64,000 nucleotides of DNA from Adineta vaga. Lineage: Eukaryota > Rotifera. The position numbers were made by a program, and so were the translations under genes. Location of the stretch: the NCBI GenBank assembly GCA_021613535.1, contig CP075497.1:9300001-9364000 (forward strand), read 5' to 3'. The notes under the pieces were generated by a model. It searched no databases. It saw nothing but the letters and a program-made list of their open reading frames with translations, and was not told the origin of the DNA. Below are positions 1 through 18,406 of the stretch, one piece after another; the stretch's first letter is position 1, and every line of letters starts with the position of its first letter.

Positions 1-1588
1 TTGCTTCTTCATATTTACCTTGTTTTATAAGTACAGATGCAATATTACCAGCATAAGCAGCAATAGAATCTAAATCCGGACTAGATGATAAGATCTGTAT
101 ATCATATGCTTTTCGATGAAAATAAAGTGCTTTTGCATCAAGCTCTTGTTTATGATAAATACTTCCCATATTATTATATGTTGGAGTTAATTTTATGTCA
201 TCGGATGGTAAGACACGTAAATAGATTTGTAGAGATTTTTGTAACTGTTTAAGTGCACGATCGTATTGTTTTTGTTCATAATAATAACAGCAAAGCATAT
301 GAAATAAACCAGCGACTATTAAATTGGCTGTTTGATCTTGTTCAGTTAATGGATGATTGATTAAAATATTGCAAAAATATTCGATGTTTGGAAAATCTTT
401 CATTTGTTTCATTAATTTAGCTATTCGAAGTAAGGGAAAAGATTGATGAATAATTTCTTGAAAATTTTTGTTAATTTGTTGGACAATATTTAATGTATCA
501 TTGTTAATTGATAGTTTTATTATAGGCATATTTTTATCTTTACCTTTAATATTTGAAATTTGAAATACACTGGCGGCTGAAAGAAGTAATTCGTCAGTAT
601 TCGGTTCGATTTCCATCATTAATATCGGTACTTCTATTTCCATTTGAAATAGAACAAATATAACATCCAAATTTATACATGATAGTTCCGTTTTCTGTTG
701 TTGTGATGTAACTTTTGTTCTTTGTGTCAGAAGGAATGAATTAAAAGTAATGTAACCACCTTTATTCTTCGAGAATGAATCAAACATCGTTTTAGAAACA
801 TATTGAGTTCGATAAACAGTTATTGGTATTGATGAATTATTTAATTTCAACTGTCGTTGAAGATGTTGAACGAAAAAACGAAGTTTATATAGAATATATG
901 GATCTGGTAAACGGAATGCTCGTGTTAACATTTTGAATAAAAAAATTTCTTGACGTATATACCATTTAACAGCTTCTTCGGGTCGGAAATAACGTTCAAA
1001 TTCATTAATAAATTTCAATTGTATTTCATTTTCAGCATATTGTTGACGACAAAAATCTAGCATTTCCTTTTGTAAATCAGTTTGTTCATCATTTTCCAAG
1101 ATAATATCTTTTAATATTTGCAAATATACAAAACTATTATTACTCGTATCATTCGCAGAGATTGATAAAATCATCATGAAATCTGATGTTAATGATATTA
1201 GATCTTTTTCTAATCGATGACATACTCTACTTAAACTAGTATAAATACCTTGAATTTTAATAGAATCATATGATTCTTCGTTATTATGATCAACGACATA
1301 GATATAACGAACTTGTGATAAATCATGAATATATTTTTGTAAATTTTCTAGATTTGTTTTCGATAAAATCATAATAATTTGTTCTTGAATGGTATCAGTA
1401 ACATATTCGATACAGACTTTGTCATTAATATCATTTATTATTAGACCAGAATTAATAAGTCCACGTAATCTTATCTTATCATTGTCGGACATTTCAATAG
1501 TACCATCCAAAATATAGATAAAACTTTCTACATTCTTCTCGATAGGTGATGAATTACTCGAGAGATAATTGTGAGAGTGATCGGACTT
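1..1588 (-). CDS. ADP-ribosyltransferase-like domain plus TPR protein, 3' end outside window
   Basis: This is one long open exon that runs off the left edge of the window, so the protein is C-terminally incomplete. It reads about 530 residues. The first part matches the N-terminal region typical of bdelloid ART/TPR proteins. It is followed by an ART-like fold with VYRTQ (the arginine position), ITFNSFLL (the S-T-S-like strand) and TDELLLS (the position of the E-x-E turn). The last 150 residues are tetratricopeptide repeats of the kinesin-light-chain kind, including YNNMGSIYHKQ and YAGNIASVLIKQGKYEEA. The family is known as a large bdelloid expansion of unclear function. The exon starts after an acceptor at 1589-1591 and has no ATG ahead of the ART region, so it must be spliced to an upstream exon. 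The natural upstream partner is the ERICH3-like gene (1554-3983). Confidence 0.75.
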
Positions 1589-3983
1589 CTGAAACGCAAG
1601 AGAAGACTGTGAATATATGAATAGAAATTATTTGAGAGAAAAGAGCAAACCTTCAGGAGGATTCGATGTGAATTTTGCATGAGGATTTTCTACATTAGCT
1701 GAACTATTACTATCCATTGATTTATGAGTATTCAATGAACTGCTGTCTGTTTGATTCACCCAATCTTGAACGTTTTGACTTTGTTCAGAACATGTTAATG
1801 ATGTTCGCTCTTCTATAAAAGAAAATTCTATCAAAGAACTTTTATAAATTTTCTATTTTACGAATGGATTCTGTATTTCGTGTAATAGTGTTATCATCGC
1901 TAATTGATGAACGAATCGAATCTGTTGGTGTTTGCCGTGTAGATAGTTTTGTATCATCGTTTAGTGCCAATTCCAACAGACGAAAATCAACAGATTGTGA
2001 TCTATCTATAGAAGGATACATATCTGCGCAAATCGTGAATTTACCAAAGCCGACTTACCTGTATTAACTGATTTACATCGTTCAATTTGTGTACCACGTT
2101 TCTCTTTAAATCAAAAGTATGATCAATATAGAAATCATATGATCGAATAAGATTATTACTTACCATAATCATTGATTGGATTCGTAGTTACTGATGATTG
2201 TTTTCTTGGTTGTGTATTCTATAATACAATAGTCGATATAGATGTTCATAAAAATCAAAATATTGTGAATTACTTTTTTATATCGATGATTTCCTTTGGA
2301 ATCCAGAGATTGTTTGTCGCTTGATATATCTTCATGACTGTTAGCTGCAATGGTACAAAAAAAAACCTTGAAAACTTGTCTATGATACAAACATTTTAAT
2401 TTTTACTTGTAGGTCGATGTATTTGATAAGAATGTGTATCTGCTCGCTGAAATCAAACAACAAGAATAATGATTTAAGAAAAATAAGCTTTTGATATGAT
2501 TAATCATTATCTTTATTCTTTAATGATCCGTTACTTACAGTATTTGGTGCTGTGTTATCTGCATGTGGAGATAAAGTTCGTTGAGAATATTTATTTCGAC
2601 ATCTATAATGATGTTAGATATAGAAATTCTTCGAGTAAAACGAATTGAACTTACTTTTCGCATGGACTTGCATTTCGAATTTGTTCAACTATAAAACTAT
2701 TACGTTCATTTGTATGACGATGTTTTCGATCGTAATGATATTCACAACAATCCTTCACTACACTCTCAATCAATCCTCTTGTATAAAAAGTCAATGCTAA
2801 GAGAGATGTTGATCGCCGTTGAGTTTGAAATGAAAAAGATTCTAAATATGTACGTTACGAATAAATCATATTAACTAATAAATAGATATACCTCCTTCAG
2901 CTAAAAATCCTCTATAGACGACTAGATTCTCAGTACTACGTTGTTGTACGACGACAACTTCACTACGAATATTTCGTGGATTATGTACAGCATGCTTTGA
3001 TTTATACGACATCGTTATTTCACAAGTACGACATTCTTCTGGATATATATCCAATTGACTCTGCTAAATGATATTATTTCACACAATATTTAACAAAGTA
3101 ATATTCACAAGACTTACTTGGTTAGTAATAACTTGTTCGGAATCATATTCTAACAGATCTTTATCAGATCTTGGCTTTTTATTACGTACAGAAGTTACTC
3201 GTGATCGTCGTTCATCTTTGTAGTCGGTTTTCTACAATCGATTGATGATACTTTCTTCGAATATATAATTTATTCAGTCTTTACCCTTGTATATGCAGGT
3301 GCACTTTTTTGCCGAGATTTTTCACTTCCAAATAATTGTTTTCGATGACGTCTGTCAAGAAGCTTCTCAGAAAGAAAATCAAGAGATATCAATATTAGAA
3401 AATATTCTTTATGCTCACCTCAAAACTGTTAAAAGTAGTACGACGTGAAGCAATTTGGAATTGATGATAACGGCTCAATCGATTGTTTTCATCGTTTTTC
3501 AAGGCACTAAAAAGAATCTCTAAGTAAATCGAATAGGAATTAAAAAGAAGAATCACAAACCGAAAAAGAATCTCTGGTGTTACGATTTGGTCTTCTTCCT
3601 GATGATATCTTCGTGAAGATAGAGCTTGAAAAGATGGATTATGAGAAACAACTTGTCCACGATTATTAATCTAAATACCAAATTATTGTTTTTAAAAGGA
3701 AAATATGATTGATTTTAGAAAAATTTCCTACCAGTCCGGCATGCTGAAGTTGGTTTCGAACATATGGTGAGGTAACGACTGCTTTAAGACGAGAATTCAT
3801 CTTTTGAGTAGTCGATCTATGATAATTGTAAATGGCATATTTAAAATATGATTATTTCGTACAATATATATTTACTGTGCTCGATTTCGATCCATTATCA
3901 ATCAGTTTATATTCTATATCGTAATTTTGTTGTGTTTTTAATAGAGAAGTATAATATGAAGATAAATTTGTTCGCTCAAGCAT
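1554..3983 (-). CDS. ERICH3-like protein (DUF4590)
   Basis: About 16 short exons chain in frame from an ATG at 3983 (first exon 3876-3983), separated by introns of about 45-90 bases. An alternative start is the ATG opening the next exon near 3800. The N-terminus (VRNQLQHAGLINNRGQVV, then a RYHQ motif) and the middle domain resemble vertebrate glutamate-rich protein 3. The DUF4590 core lies in exons at about 2540-3065 and shows AITM-like EITMSYKSKHAV, NLVVYRGFLAEGESFSF, ESVVKDCCEYHYDRKHR and SPCEKC. ERICH3 is tied to cilia in vertebrates. The tail is Ser/Gln/Thr-rich. With the donor at 1650 the reading frame stops at TAA 1554-1556. With a donor at 1693 it continues in frame into the ART/TPR exon. 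The family call is strong; the 3' end is uncertain. Confidence 0.75.
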
Positions 3984-6124
3984 ATAGATAAGTGAACACT
4001 ATAACATAGTCATGTTTCTTTCTATTTGTCTACAATGTTGAAAAGAATGAGAAACAGAAAAGTCTTTAGCATTGTCTATGTAAACAATTGAATTAAATGA
4101 ATAAGTTTTTAATAGAAAAATTCTTTTTTTTTTTGTATGTTTTTTTAATGAAGGAGCATAGTAGTGTTAAAAAATGTAATGTATGAATTAAATATTATAT
4201 GTTGAATTAAGAACAAACTAAAAAGGAAAAGAAAAAGGGATAGAAGTGTTGGACATGATTTATTTAGATGAAGAAAAAAAGAATAGGAAAGAATAAAAAT
4301 AACTACTTCGCATATTTTCAATATAAAGAAAAAAGAAGTTTTTCATGTATAGTGTTTGGTCATTGTCTAAATAGAAAGCAGCAAAAGAAAAGAAGTTTTA
4401 TTCGTCGAAAACGTTTTTGAAAAGTTTATGCATGAGAATTACAATATGATTGTATTTATTATATCTATTTCAAATAGATAGGATCGAATCAAATGATGAA
4501 ACTACGAATGATATTTTATATTTCATTATTTGCATTTTCTGTGTTCATATTTCTATAGTAACAATAAATAACTACGACCATCTTGATCATTGCATCATGA
4601 CTATAGGGACAGTGCAGAATAAGAGAATTTTGATTGGCAGAATTTAGTGATGATGATCCTTATCAATACAAAGAGAAGCTTTAAATGAAAACATAATCCA
4701 CAGGCAAATTTATAACTTACATCGTATCATCCAAAGGTAATTACATTTTTTGTAAAAATGATCTCAACAATCTACTTCTCGTTTGGAATTATTACTTTCT
4801 GTTATAAATTTTTGTTTTTGTAAATCGATGCCAAGAAAAACTGCGCAATGAGTTTTTTTTAAAGAAGAAAATATGCAAAGTTCGTCCATGGATTGATCAC
4901 ATAGATTTAATAGTTGAACTGATTGTTTGGAAAAGGTCTTAGTTTTGTTTTACCTTTCATCACTGATAATTGAAAATTATTATAAGTTAGTTTTTGCTTT
5001 TGGTAGACTTTATTATAGAAACGTACGTTAATTAATCTATTCTATATAATACAGATTAACAATATATCTTATCAATATACAAAGTTTTCTCGTATCATGA
5101 TATTTCAATAAATAAGTCATTCTTCTAAAAGTATATCGTTATATTCTCTTAATTTGATCACTTTATTTGAAGATTCTACAGACTTCAAACGAATAACATA
5201 ATCTATAATCACTGGAATTATGTACGTGATGAAATCAAAAGCACAATAATAGTTAATTCAATCCTACGTCACTCGTATCAAATGGATGGAAAACTTGAAA
5301 CATAATATATCCTCTCATGTCGATGTAATTTTTAGGAAAAAATAGACGCTATATGTTATTCATATTTCTGATGTATAATAATATTTTAATCTGGAACATG
5401 CTACCTGGTTAGAAAGAAAAAACTATAGCAATAGCAATAATGAAACTATGTCAGTTTCTGTTTTTGAAGTTTCGATCTTCTCTCTGTATAATGTAAGTCT
5501 TCAATATCACATCTATGATATAAGAATCTCGTATGTGTACCCGGAAGAATATAGGTTTAGTCGAAATGATTTTTATTAAAAAGTTATCATGGTAAGTAAA
5601 ATATTTTTATTTGACTACTAGTTTTTCTTTTGTAAAGGTAGATAGAGATTTATTTGTACACAAGATTCAATTAGCTAACGGACATGAAGAAGAACTAAAA
5701 CAGTTTTAATTGTTACTGTGAACTAATATGAGTAGAAACAGACTTGATAATAATCATATTCGTTCGTGTTCTTCAAGAAGAGAGACAGATATGCATTGAA
5801 TATATTTTTCTTAACAAAATAGATTAAAAAATGATTTGACAACGTGCTTGTTTACTGTTTTTTAACGGTTTAACGGATTTTATCCTATTAGTATAACATT
5901 AATTTGTTTTTTTTCGTTCCTTTGAATACACTTTTGAAGCAAAGCGTACGGCATCAAAGTATTTTATGTATAAATAGATGATAAATATAATTATATAATC
6001 TCTCTGGATTTATAACTCTCATTCTTCACTGACATGCAAAAAAAAAATCTCTGAAAATAAAACTAATTAAACACATCATCTTTAGACTATTGTCAACTGC
6101 ACATCTCGTTTGTTTAAGATCAGA
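3984..6124. other. Intergenic region, no gene seen
   Basis: This 2.1 kb AT-rich spacer separates the divergently transcribed ERICH3-like gene and the receptor gene, so it should hold both promoters. The reading frames present are short, lack good splice partners and resemble nothing I know. No RNA gene was recognised. Confidence 0.6.
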
Positions 6125-7072
6125 ATGGTCGATAACACAGCTGTACCCACGCCAATAGCTCATGTTATTCTAAATATTATATCACTTATAGCAACAATCA
6201 TCGGTACATCATTTTCTTTTGTAATATTAACTAGTGTATTGCTGCGAAGAGAAACATTAACTAACGTTCGATTACTTCTATGCACAAACAATTATATCCT
6301 TGTATTTTTTGTTGGTATCTTTGAATTTATACATCTTGTGACTATCATGCGAGGCGATTTTGGTATTTCAGTAATCGACGAAGAAACATTAGGATGTCGT
6401 ATTCAAGGTTATATATTATTTTCATTGATATCTACTGTTTATCTCGCATGTACATTGCAGGTGAGTTTGAATATAAGACTAAATTTCTTTTGTTTTCATT
6501 TCTGTATTTAGGCTGTCTTTTGCCTCTGTCGCATTGTTTATCCTTCTGTCTTATGGTTGATTGAACCACGGACTTATTTAATTATTATTCCTATCGGTTG
6601 GTTTAGTTCATTTGTCTTAGTTAGTCCTTTGTTTATTTATCATGGTCAACGACTTATTCCTGGTGAATACGTTTGTCGTGTTACGAAAGATGATCCTTTT
6701 AGTATTGCGTATTCGACTCTGATCGTCTATGGTATACCTTTTACCAGTTTAGCTTATATTTATCTTCAAATACATCGATTTCTACGACAACAAGGAACAT
6801 TAATGCGTATTGTACATGTAAAAAGACGCCGAGATCGCCATCGGAATATCGCCGTTTTTCGTCGCATTATTATTACTGTGACGTTACTAGGCGCTTATGG
6901 AATGCCCAATTCAATTATGCTCATTATGCTTGCTATAAAAGGTGAACTTGTACCATCATTCTATCGCATTCTTGAAATGAGTTTTGCTGCAGTTGTTCTA
7001 ACGTTAAGTATGGCACTTTTATATATTAATCCACATCTTAGAAGAAAAATCAAAGTATCTTTTCAACCATAA
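6125..7072 (+). CDS. Rhodopsin-type 7TM receptor, orphan
   Basis: There are two exons, 6125-6460 and 6512-7072, joined by a 51-base GT-AG intron (Q then AVFCLCRIVYP). I chose the ATG at 6125; the frame extends upstream only with non-ATG codons. The protein has about 299 residues and seven hydrophobic segments. TM1 begins near residue 10 (AHVILNIISLIATIIG). CRIVYP stands where class A receptors carry the DRY motif after TM3. A very basic third intracellular loop follows (KRRRDRHRNIAVFRRII). TM7 ends in LLYINPHLRRK, a variant of NPxxY. The length and motifs suit a plasma-membrane GPCR. No ligand can be assigned, and bdelloid genomes carry many such orphans. Confidence 0.75.
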
Positions 7073-7563
7073 CAGACGTATTCCTGTCAATGACTACAGA
7101 TTAATTCAATATTATTGGAAAACTGATGATGATTATAGTAAAAGAATGACAATTTGACAGATTTATATGCGCTGGTATAGTTTAAAAATGTATCAAAGTA
7201 TATGTATAAATATGAAATGATCATAATATATAGATAGCACTCTGCTCAATTAATTCAGATCTTTTGATATTTATAGTAATGTACTTGCCATCTGAATAAG
7301 AATATAAAAATAACAGCAACATGACTAATATTCGCGGACTTATAGACTTGTTATTAACAAGTCACGATTTTCACACTATTATAAAAGTGAGTTTTCACTG
7401 TTTACCCCATTTTTGAGCGTGTATCATTATAAAAAAAGGCATAATGGTGGCGACATATCATCATTGCCTATTTTTTCTCATTCTGTTTCTTTGCTTACAA
7501 GGTTTTTTCCTCTCATCAAGCTTCGACACGTGTCGCATTCACTTTCTTGTTTTCTTCCATTGT
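7073..7563. other. Intergenic region, no gene seen
   Basis: This is AT-rich sequence between the receptor gene and the cullin relic. No supported feature was seen. Confidence 0.5.
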
Positions 7564-10500
7564 ATGGCGGGTGCATGTCAATCTCTGTCTCTTGATGAAT
7601 TGTGTGGGAAATCATTAAATGACATCGAACATCTCTTTCAATTCCAAACGGTTCGTTATTCAAAATGGATGTTACTTTACACGTCTGATATAATTTTAAT
7701 TCCATACTGAATCAAAATAGTCTATCCATTGTTTTTTTTTCTTTGATTTAGCGATATATTTGATTATTGTACACGTAAACGATCAGCCAATATCGATGGA
7801 TTATATGAAAAATTGAAAGATTATTTTAGAATTTATCTGGAAAATCTTAGTCAGGTAATTTATTTTTTTGATCTTATATATGTGAACTTTTGACATATGA
7901 AATTTCTTCAGTGTGTCCTACAATTACACGAACCAACTATTCTTGAATATTATTTTGGTGAATGAAAAAAATATTGTCGTTCCAGTAAAATTTTACATGG
8001 TATTTGTTCGTATCTTCATCGACATTACATATCTCGTGAACGTCAAAGTGGTAATTTAGATGTTCAAGAAATTTTCCCAGTACGGAATATTTATTGAACG
8101 TTATTGAACATATTTACAATATTTTATTTAGATGGGTTTGCAGATGTGGTAACTAATTATTTCCCAATCGGCCCATAATCAAATTACACAAAATTGTTTA
8201 AATATGATTCATGCTGAACGTGAACATAAAGATATCGATCGAGAACTTATTCGAAATATTATTCAAACATATGGTAAACAATGAAATATTCAAATAGCTC
8301 TGTAATTTTATTTCTTCAACATTCTAGTCTCTTTCGATACTGATGAACATAGACTTGCATTGGATACTAATCGTCAAATGTTAGATATTTATCAAAAATA
8401 TTTCGAAGAACAATTTCTACAAGATACAGTTAAATTTTATCGTTCAAAAATAATCACGTATTTACAAGAACATTCGGTTCCGGAATATATTTTAAAGGTT
8501 TTATATCAATTGACTTTTGTTCGTATCAATAATAATATTTCGTCATAAATTGTTCAGATTCCTCAATTCATCGATGAAGAAATTTATCGAGTGACATTCT
8601 ACTGACATCCATCAACAATTGAAAAGTTAAAAGAGATACTTGAGAAAGTATTCATTCATGATCAAATGACAATTCTTTATTCTCAAGCAAAGATATTCAT
8701 ACACGATGAAAATATTAACGGTTAACTATCTAATTTCTTTTTTTTTGTTTATTAAAATATATTATGTAATATTTTTAGATTTAAATTATCTTTATCAAAT
8801 AATCATTCGAATTGAAAAAGATAATGTTAGGTTAAAAGACATTGTGGAAAATTATATTTATCAAACTGGAATTGAACAAATTAATCCAATTTCTACTAAT
8901 GTAAATTCGTTTTGTCTTTAAATTCTATCTTCCATATTTGATTAGGATCTTCATATTTATATTCAAACAATCAATGACTTTTATTATAAATATATAACGT
9001 TCTGTCAAAAAGCTTTTGATAATCATTCACAATTCATTAATCTTCTTGATCGAGTAAATTATTTCATTCGTGAAAATATCTTTTGATACAAAAAAGTATT
9101 TAGATTTGCCGAAGATTGGTCAATAGTAATGCTCTTATTCAGACAAATGGCAGTACGACAAAGATGGCTGAATGTTTAGCTTATTATTGTGATAGACTTC
9201 TTCGAAAAAAGTAAAGAGTGTTTGTACATGATTATCTGAAAATAATTGAAAAATTTAGATGCAAAGAAGAGATTGACATAGAAAAAATCTTCTATCAAAT
9301 GAAGGTAGATTTCTAGACAATACTAATATGTAATATGTCGTTTTTTTTTACAGGTTTTATTATGTTGTATGCAAGACAAAGATGTCTTTGAAAGACTTTA
9401 TTGTAAACTCTTGGCTAACCGACTTCTTAAACAATTGAGTATTTCAATTGACTATGAAAAATTAATGATTTCATATATTCAAGTAAACAACGTCAAATTG
9501 TCAGTGTTACTCTTTATTTTTTTTATATTTATTGTTTAGGAATCTTGTGGATATGCATACGCATCGAGAATGCAACAAATGTGTCGTGATATAGAAACCA
9601 GTGTGACGATTTCTGATCAATATCGTCAAACTGAACAATTTCCGATTAGAAGTTCATTAATAAAAATGTCAATCTATTTAGGAATATTCTTTTTCTTCTA
9701 GTTAATTTTAATATTATGATACTCAAATGGAATGTTTGGTCATTTTAAAAGCATCGGGTGTGATTCCACAAAGTGATTTGACTTATGTTAAACATAATTT
9801 TATTCAGTATTATAATCGTCTTTATAATCGACGAACACTAATTTGGCTTCATCAACATTCGAATGGTGAACTACTAATTTGTTTCAAAAATGTAACGTAT
9901 ACATTACAAGTAAGAATGAATACTGACTGATTTGTTTCTTTACGAAAAAGTTTATATCTAGGTATCAACATATCAATTGATCATACTTTTATTATTTAAT
10001 AATTTCTCTGAATGTTCAGTCAAAAGAATTTATGATGAAACTCAAATTCAAATTGATCTTCTATCACAAGTTTTGCGTGTATTGTTTAAATCAGGGATTT
10101 TAATTTGTACACAATCTAATGAAGAAGAAAATTTCAATTTGAATTCCATCGTAAAATTATCCGATGATTTTACTAGGTACGGAATCATATTTTTCATTAG
10201 ATACTGTTTATATGTTTGTAATTGTTTAGCATGAAACGTCGTATAAATTTAAACACTCCATTGAAACTTATTGAACAAAAAGAGATAGAAGTTTTTCGTA
10301 AAGAAACCGATCAAGGTCGACATATGCGTATTCAAGTTCGTTGAACATAACTTTAGTTTTGTCAGTTCTATTATGTTCTAATATTTCAGGTAACTATTGT
10401 ACAAATAATGAAAGAACATAAATTAATGGATAACAACCTGTTAGTACAAACGGCTATCGAAAAACTAACTTCTTATTTCAATCCTGATGTCTCTGTTATT

Positions 10501-10641
10501 AAAGTATTATAATGTTTGTTGGTTTTCATTATGTATTGGCATTTGCTTTTGCATTTATAGGAATGTATTCATGGTCTGATCGAAAAAGGATATCTCGAAC
10601 AGCGAGCAGATCGACCTGATATTCTTTATTATATACCTTAA
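7564..10641 (+). pseudogene. Decayed cullin-1 paralogue
   Basis: After splicing, the exons line up with CUL1 from near its N-terminus to its last residues. Examples are SKILHGICSYLHRHYISRE (CUL1 SSKVLNGICAYLNRHW), YFEEQFLQDTVKFY, AECLAYYCDRLLRK, MQDKDVFERLYCKLLANRL, WLHQHSNGELL and QIQIDLLSQVL. The C-terminal winged helix VTIVQIMKEHKL is also present, with the neddylated-lysine position kept. Many splice sites are still intact. However, the frame is broken by TGA 7963-7965 (a conserved Trp in CUL1), TAA 8150-8152 and TGA 8603-8605. A frameshift near 9745-9760 follows the stretch aligning with CUL1 DFSIQVLSSGSWPF. A working CUL1 scaffolds SCF ubiquitin ligases by binding SKP1/F-box at the N-terminus and RBX1 at the C-terminus. 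The ATG at 7564 is a guess. This is a pseudogene unless the stops are edited or are sequence errors. Confidence 0.85.
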
Positions 10642-11112
10642 AAAATGAATGTTCTTTTTTTCTACGTATTTATAATTACTAATTCAGATGATAATCATGA
10701 TGAAAACTATTCCTATAAAGACTATGATCTGTGTCATTGTCGACAATAATAAAATATTCTAGAAAAGATTCAAATGAATAAAAAACATTTCTGCTGTTGT
10801 AACAATGGCATCATGTCAATCATCGGAAATCGATAATAGTAATTTAAAAGAAGATACTTTTTCATTAGGATATAGAAAAACAATATGAATGGTTCTCTTG
10901 TGCTGAAGGCAATGTCATAAGGTCAAGTTAAATGTTGTTATTTTTTTCTATAGTGGTTAACCAACAGATGTCACTTAGCGTTTTTTCCAGCAATATAATT
11001 CTTTCGATTGAATTCTCAAACGTCCAATAGTAGTTAACCTACTTATTGTTTTTATTGTTGTACTGTTAAACACGTGCGTGCTGACTGACAAACACTAGCA
11101 TAATATTCGAAA
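10642..11112. other. Intergenic region, no gene seen
   Basis: Spacer between the cullin relic and CYFIP, presumably holding the CYFIP promoter. Nothing else was recognised. Confidence 0.5.
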
Positions 11113-16721
<5,609 letters not shown>

Positions 16722-16835
16722 TCTACTTCTATCACTGATCTAATCATTTCTTTTCTGTATATACAAATATCGTTGTGTGTGAGCGTGTTTTTTCTTTCAT
16801 GCTTTGTAATTCAAATTCGACTTAAATAAATATCT

Positions 16836-16852
16836 ATTCTATGTTATTCTAG
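16836..16852 (+). promoter_or_regulatory. Candidate trans-splice acceptor before SLC25A51
   Basis: A T/C-rich run ending in TAG at 16852 lies 13 bases before the chosen ATG and downstream of the CYFIP stop. An AATAAA-type signal occurs just before it (about 16825-16830). Without a visible upstream exon, it fits a spliced-leader acceptor, but a cis-spliced 5'UTR exon would look the same. Confidence 0.45.
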
Positions 16853-16865
16853 ATGGTTGTCTTTT

Positions 16866-17786
16866 ATGACCATGAGTTATGAAAAGGAACAAGTAGGATA
16901 TTTTGTTCCTATGAATTCAAGACGACATCAAATCTCAACTAAATTCAAACAACGATCACCTGAATATATTGCCGGTTTTCTTTCATCAACAACTAATATT
17001 TTATTAACCTATCCAGTGAATAAATTAATTTTTCGTCAACAAATCTATCGTCTTAAAACAGTTGATGCATTTCAACAACTGAAAGATGAAGGTTTTCTTG
17101 TTCTATATCGTGGTATGGCCTTACCATTAATACAAAAAACATTTTCTTTAAGTATTATGTTTGGTGCTAATGCGCATTATTTACATATATTACAATCATG
17201 TTCGAAAAAGGATCATTGGTATCATCAACCTTTAGCATCTGCTCTAGCTGGTGGTACCGAAGCCGTTTTAACACCATTAGAACGAGCACAAGTTTTACTT
17301 CAAACACCGAAATACAATGCACTTATTCGTAATGGCTTGCATGCCTTCATATTGATGTATAAGCATTATGGTATTATAGAATATTATCGTGGTGTAACAT
17401 TGATTTTAATACGTAACAGTGTATCGAATATCATATTCTTTGCATGTCGAAAGCCAGTAAAAGATTTATTACCTGAAGCATCAACAGATTTTCAACATTC
17501 AATCTATGATTTTTTAAGTGGTGGTTTATTAGGTGCACTGCTTTCAACATTTACATATCCAATAAATGTCTTGAAAAATATACAACAATCTGAATTGGGT
17601 GGTCGTCATGATCGTCCAATAAATATATTCCGTTCTGTATATGAGCAGAGAGGAAATTCATTTAAAGAATTTTATATTGGTGCCAAATGGAATTTTTTAC
17701 GTAGTCTTATATCATGGGGCATTATTAATAGTACCTATGAATACTACTTAACAACATTACAAAATACGATAAATTATGATGATTGA
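16866..17786 (+). CDS. SLC25A51: Mitochondrial NAD+ carrier (SLC25A51 family)
   Basis: This is an intronless reading frame of about 306 residues. The ATG at 16866 is the first in frame; another lies at 16872. Three mitochondrial-carrier repeats are visible, with signature-like turns TYPVNKLIFRQQIY, TPLERAQVLLQ and TYPINVLKNIQQSE. Stretches such as LYRGMALPLIQKTFSLSIMFG, ALAGGTEAVLTPLERAQ, YYRGVTLILIRNSVSNIIFF, DFLSGGLLGAL and RSLISWGIINSTYE align closely with SLC25A51/52. Members of this subfamily carry NAD+ across the inner mitochondrial membrane. The acidic residue of the usual PX[DE]XX[KR] is replaced by Asn in repeats 1 and 3, as in SLC25A51-type carriers where the first and third motifs are also atypical. 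The gene lies 144 bases after CYFIP and may be co-transcribed with it. Confidence 0.9.
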   Translation: MTMSYEKEQVGYFVPMNSRRHQISTKFKQRSPEYIAGFLSSTTNILLTYPVNKLIFRQQIYRLKTVDAFQQLKDEGFLVLYRGMALPLIQKTFSLSIMFGANAHYLHILQSCSKKDHWYHQPLASALAGGTEAVLTPLERAQVLLQTPKYNALIRNGLHAFILMYKHYGIIEYYRGVTLILIRNSVSNIIFFACRKPVKDLLPEASTDFQHSIYDFLSGGLLGALLSTFTYPINVLKNIQQSELGGRHDRPINIFRSVYEQRGNSFKEFYIGAKWNFLRSLISWGIINSTYEYYLTTLQNTINYDD

Positions 17787-18406
17787 TATCGTATACAGAT
17801 TCGAAAAGAAAACTTCGAATATTTCCAGTAACCATTACATGATTAGTTTGAGTATGAATGTGAAAGCTAATGACATTCAAGAAAAAGATGATTGATCATA
17901 GTATTGTTTATTTTTATTAAAATCATTTTCTATTCGTCGATTAGTTTGTATAGTCCCCGTGTTTTTGTTCATGTTCACTTTTTTCTTCTTGTTCTATGTA
18001 CATCAAATATCGATTGACGATTCTGAAAGAGTCACTAATAAGTGAATTACATCTATTCACATTAGGCTTTTGCAAGAAAAGAAAAAAAGAATAATAATGA
18101 ATGAACAAATATTTTATTAAATATTCAACATCTAAACCATGTTCAAATATAGAACTATGACATATAGTATTCTATCATTTTCTCTACAAAACTGTAAGCT
18201 TCAGTTTCAAATATCATCGAGACACATTCAGAATGTATATATACTTCACACAACTAAAATTCATCAATTTGCGACATCTAGTTCAAATTTTTACTCTTAA
18301 CAACAGAGGTAACTGCTAAGTGACGTTGAATATTGAATTTTATATTATACGTCATACCTTTCATTTCATCTCCACGTGGTTTAATTGAAAGGAAAACGAA
18401 CAAATC
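17787..18406. other. Intergenic region, no gene seen
   Basis: About 620 bases of AT-rich spacer between SLC25A51 and DNAAF11. No supported feature was seen. Confidence 0.5.

Noticed and set aside
4450-4647. Short open frame in the 4-6 kb spacer
   Set aside because: Random-looking composition, no ATG-led exon chain, no similarity.
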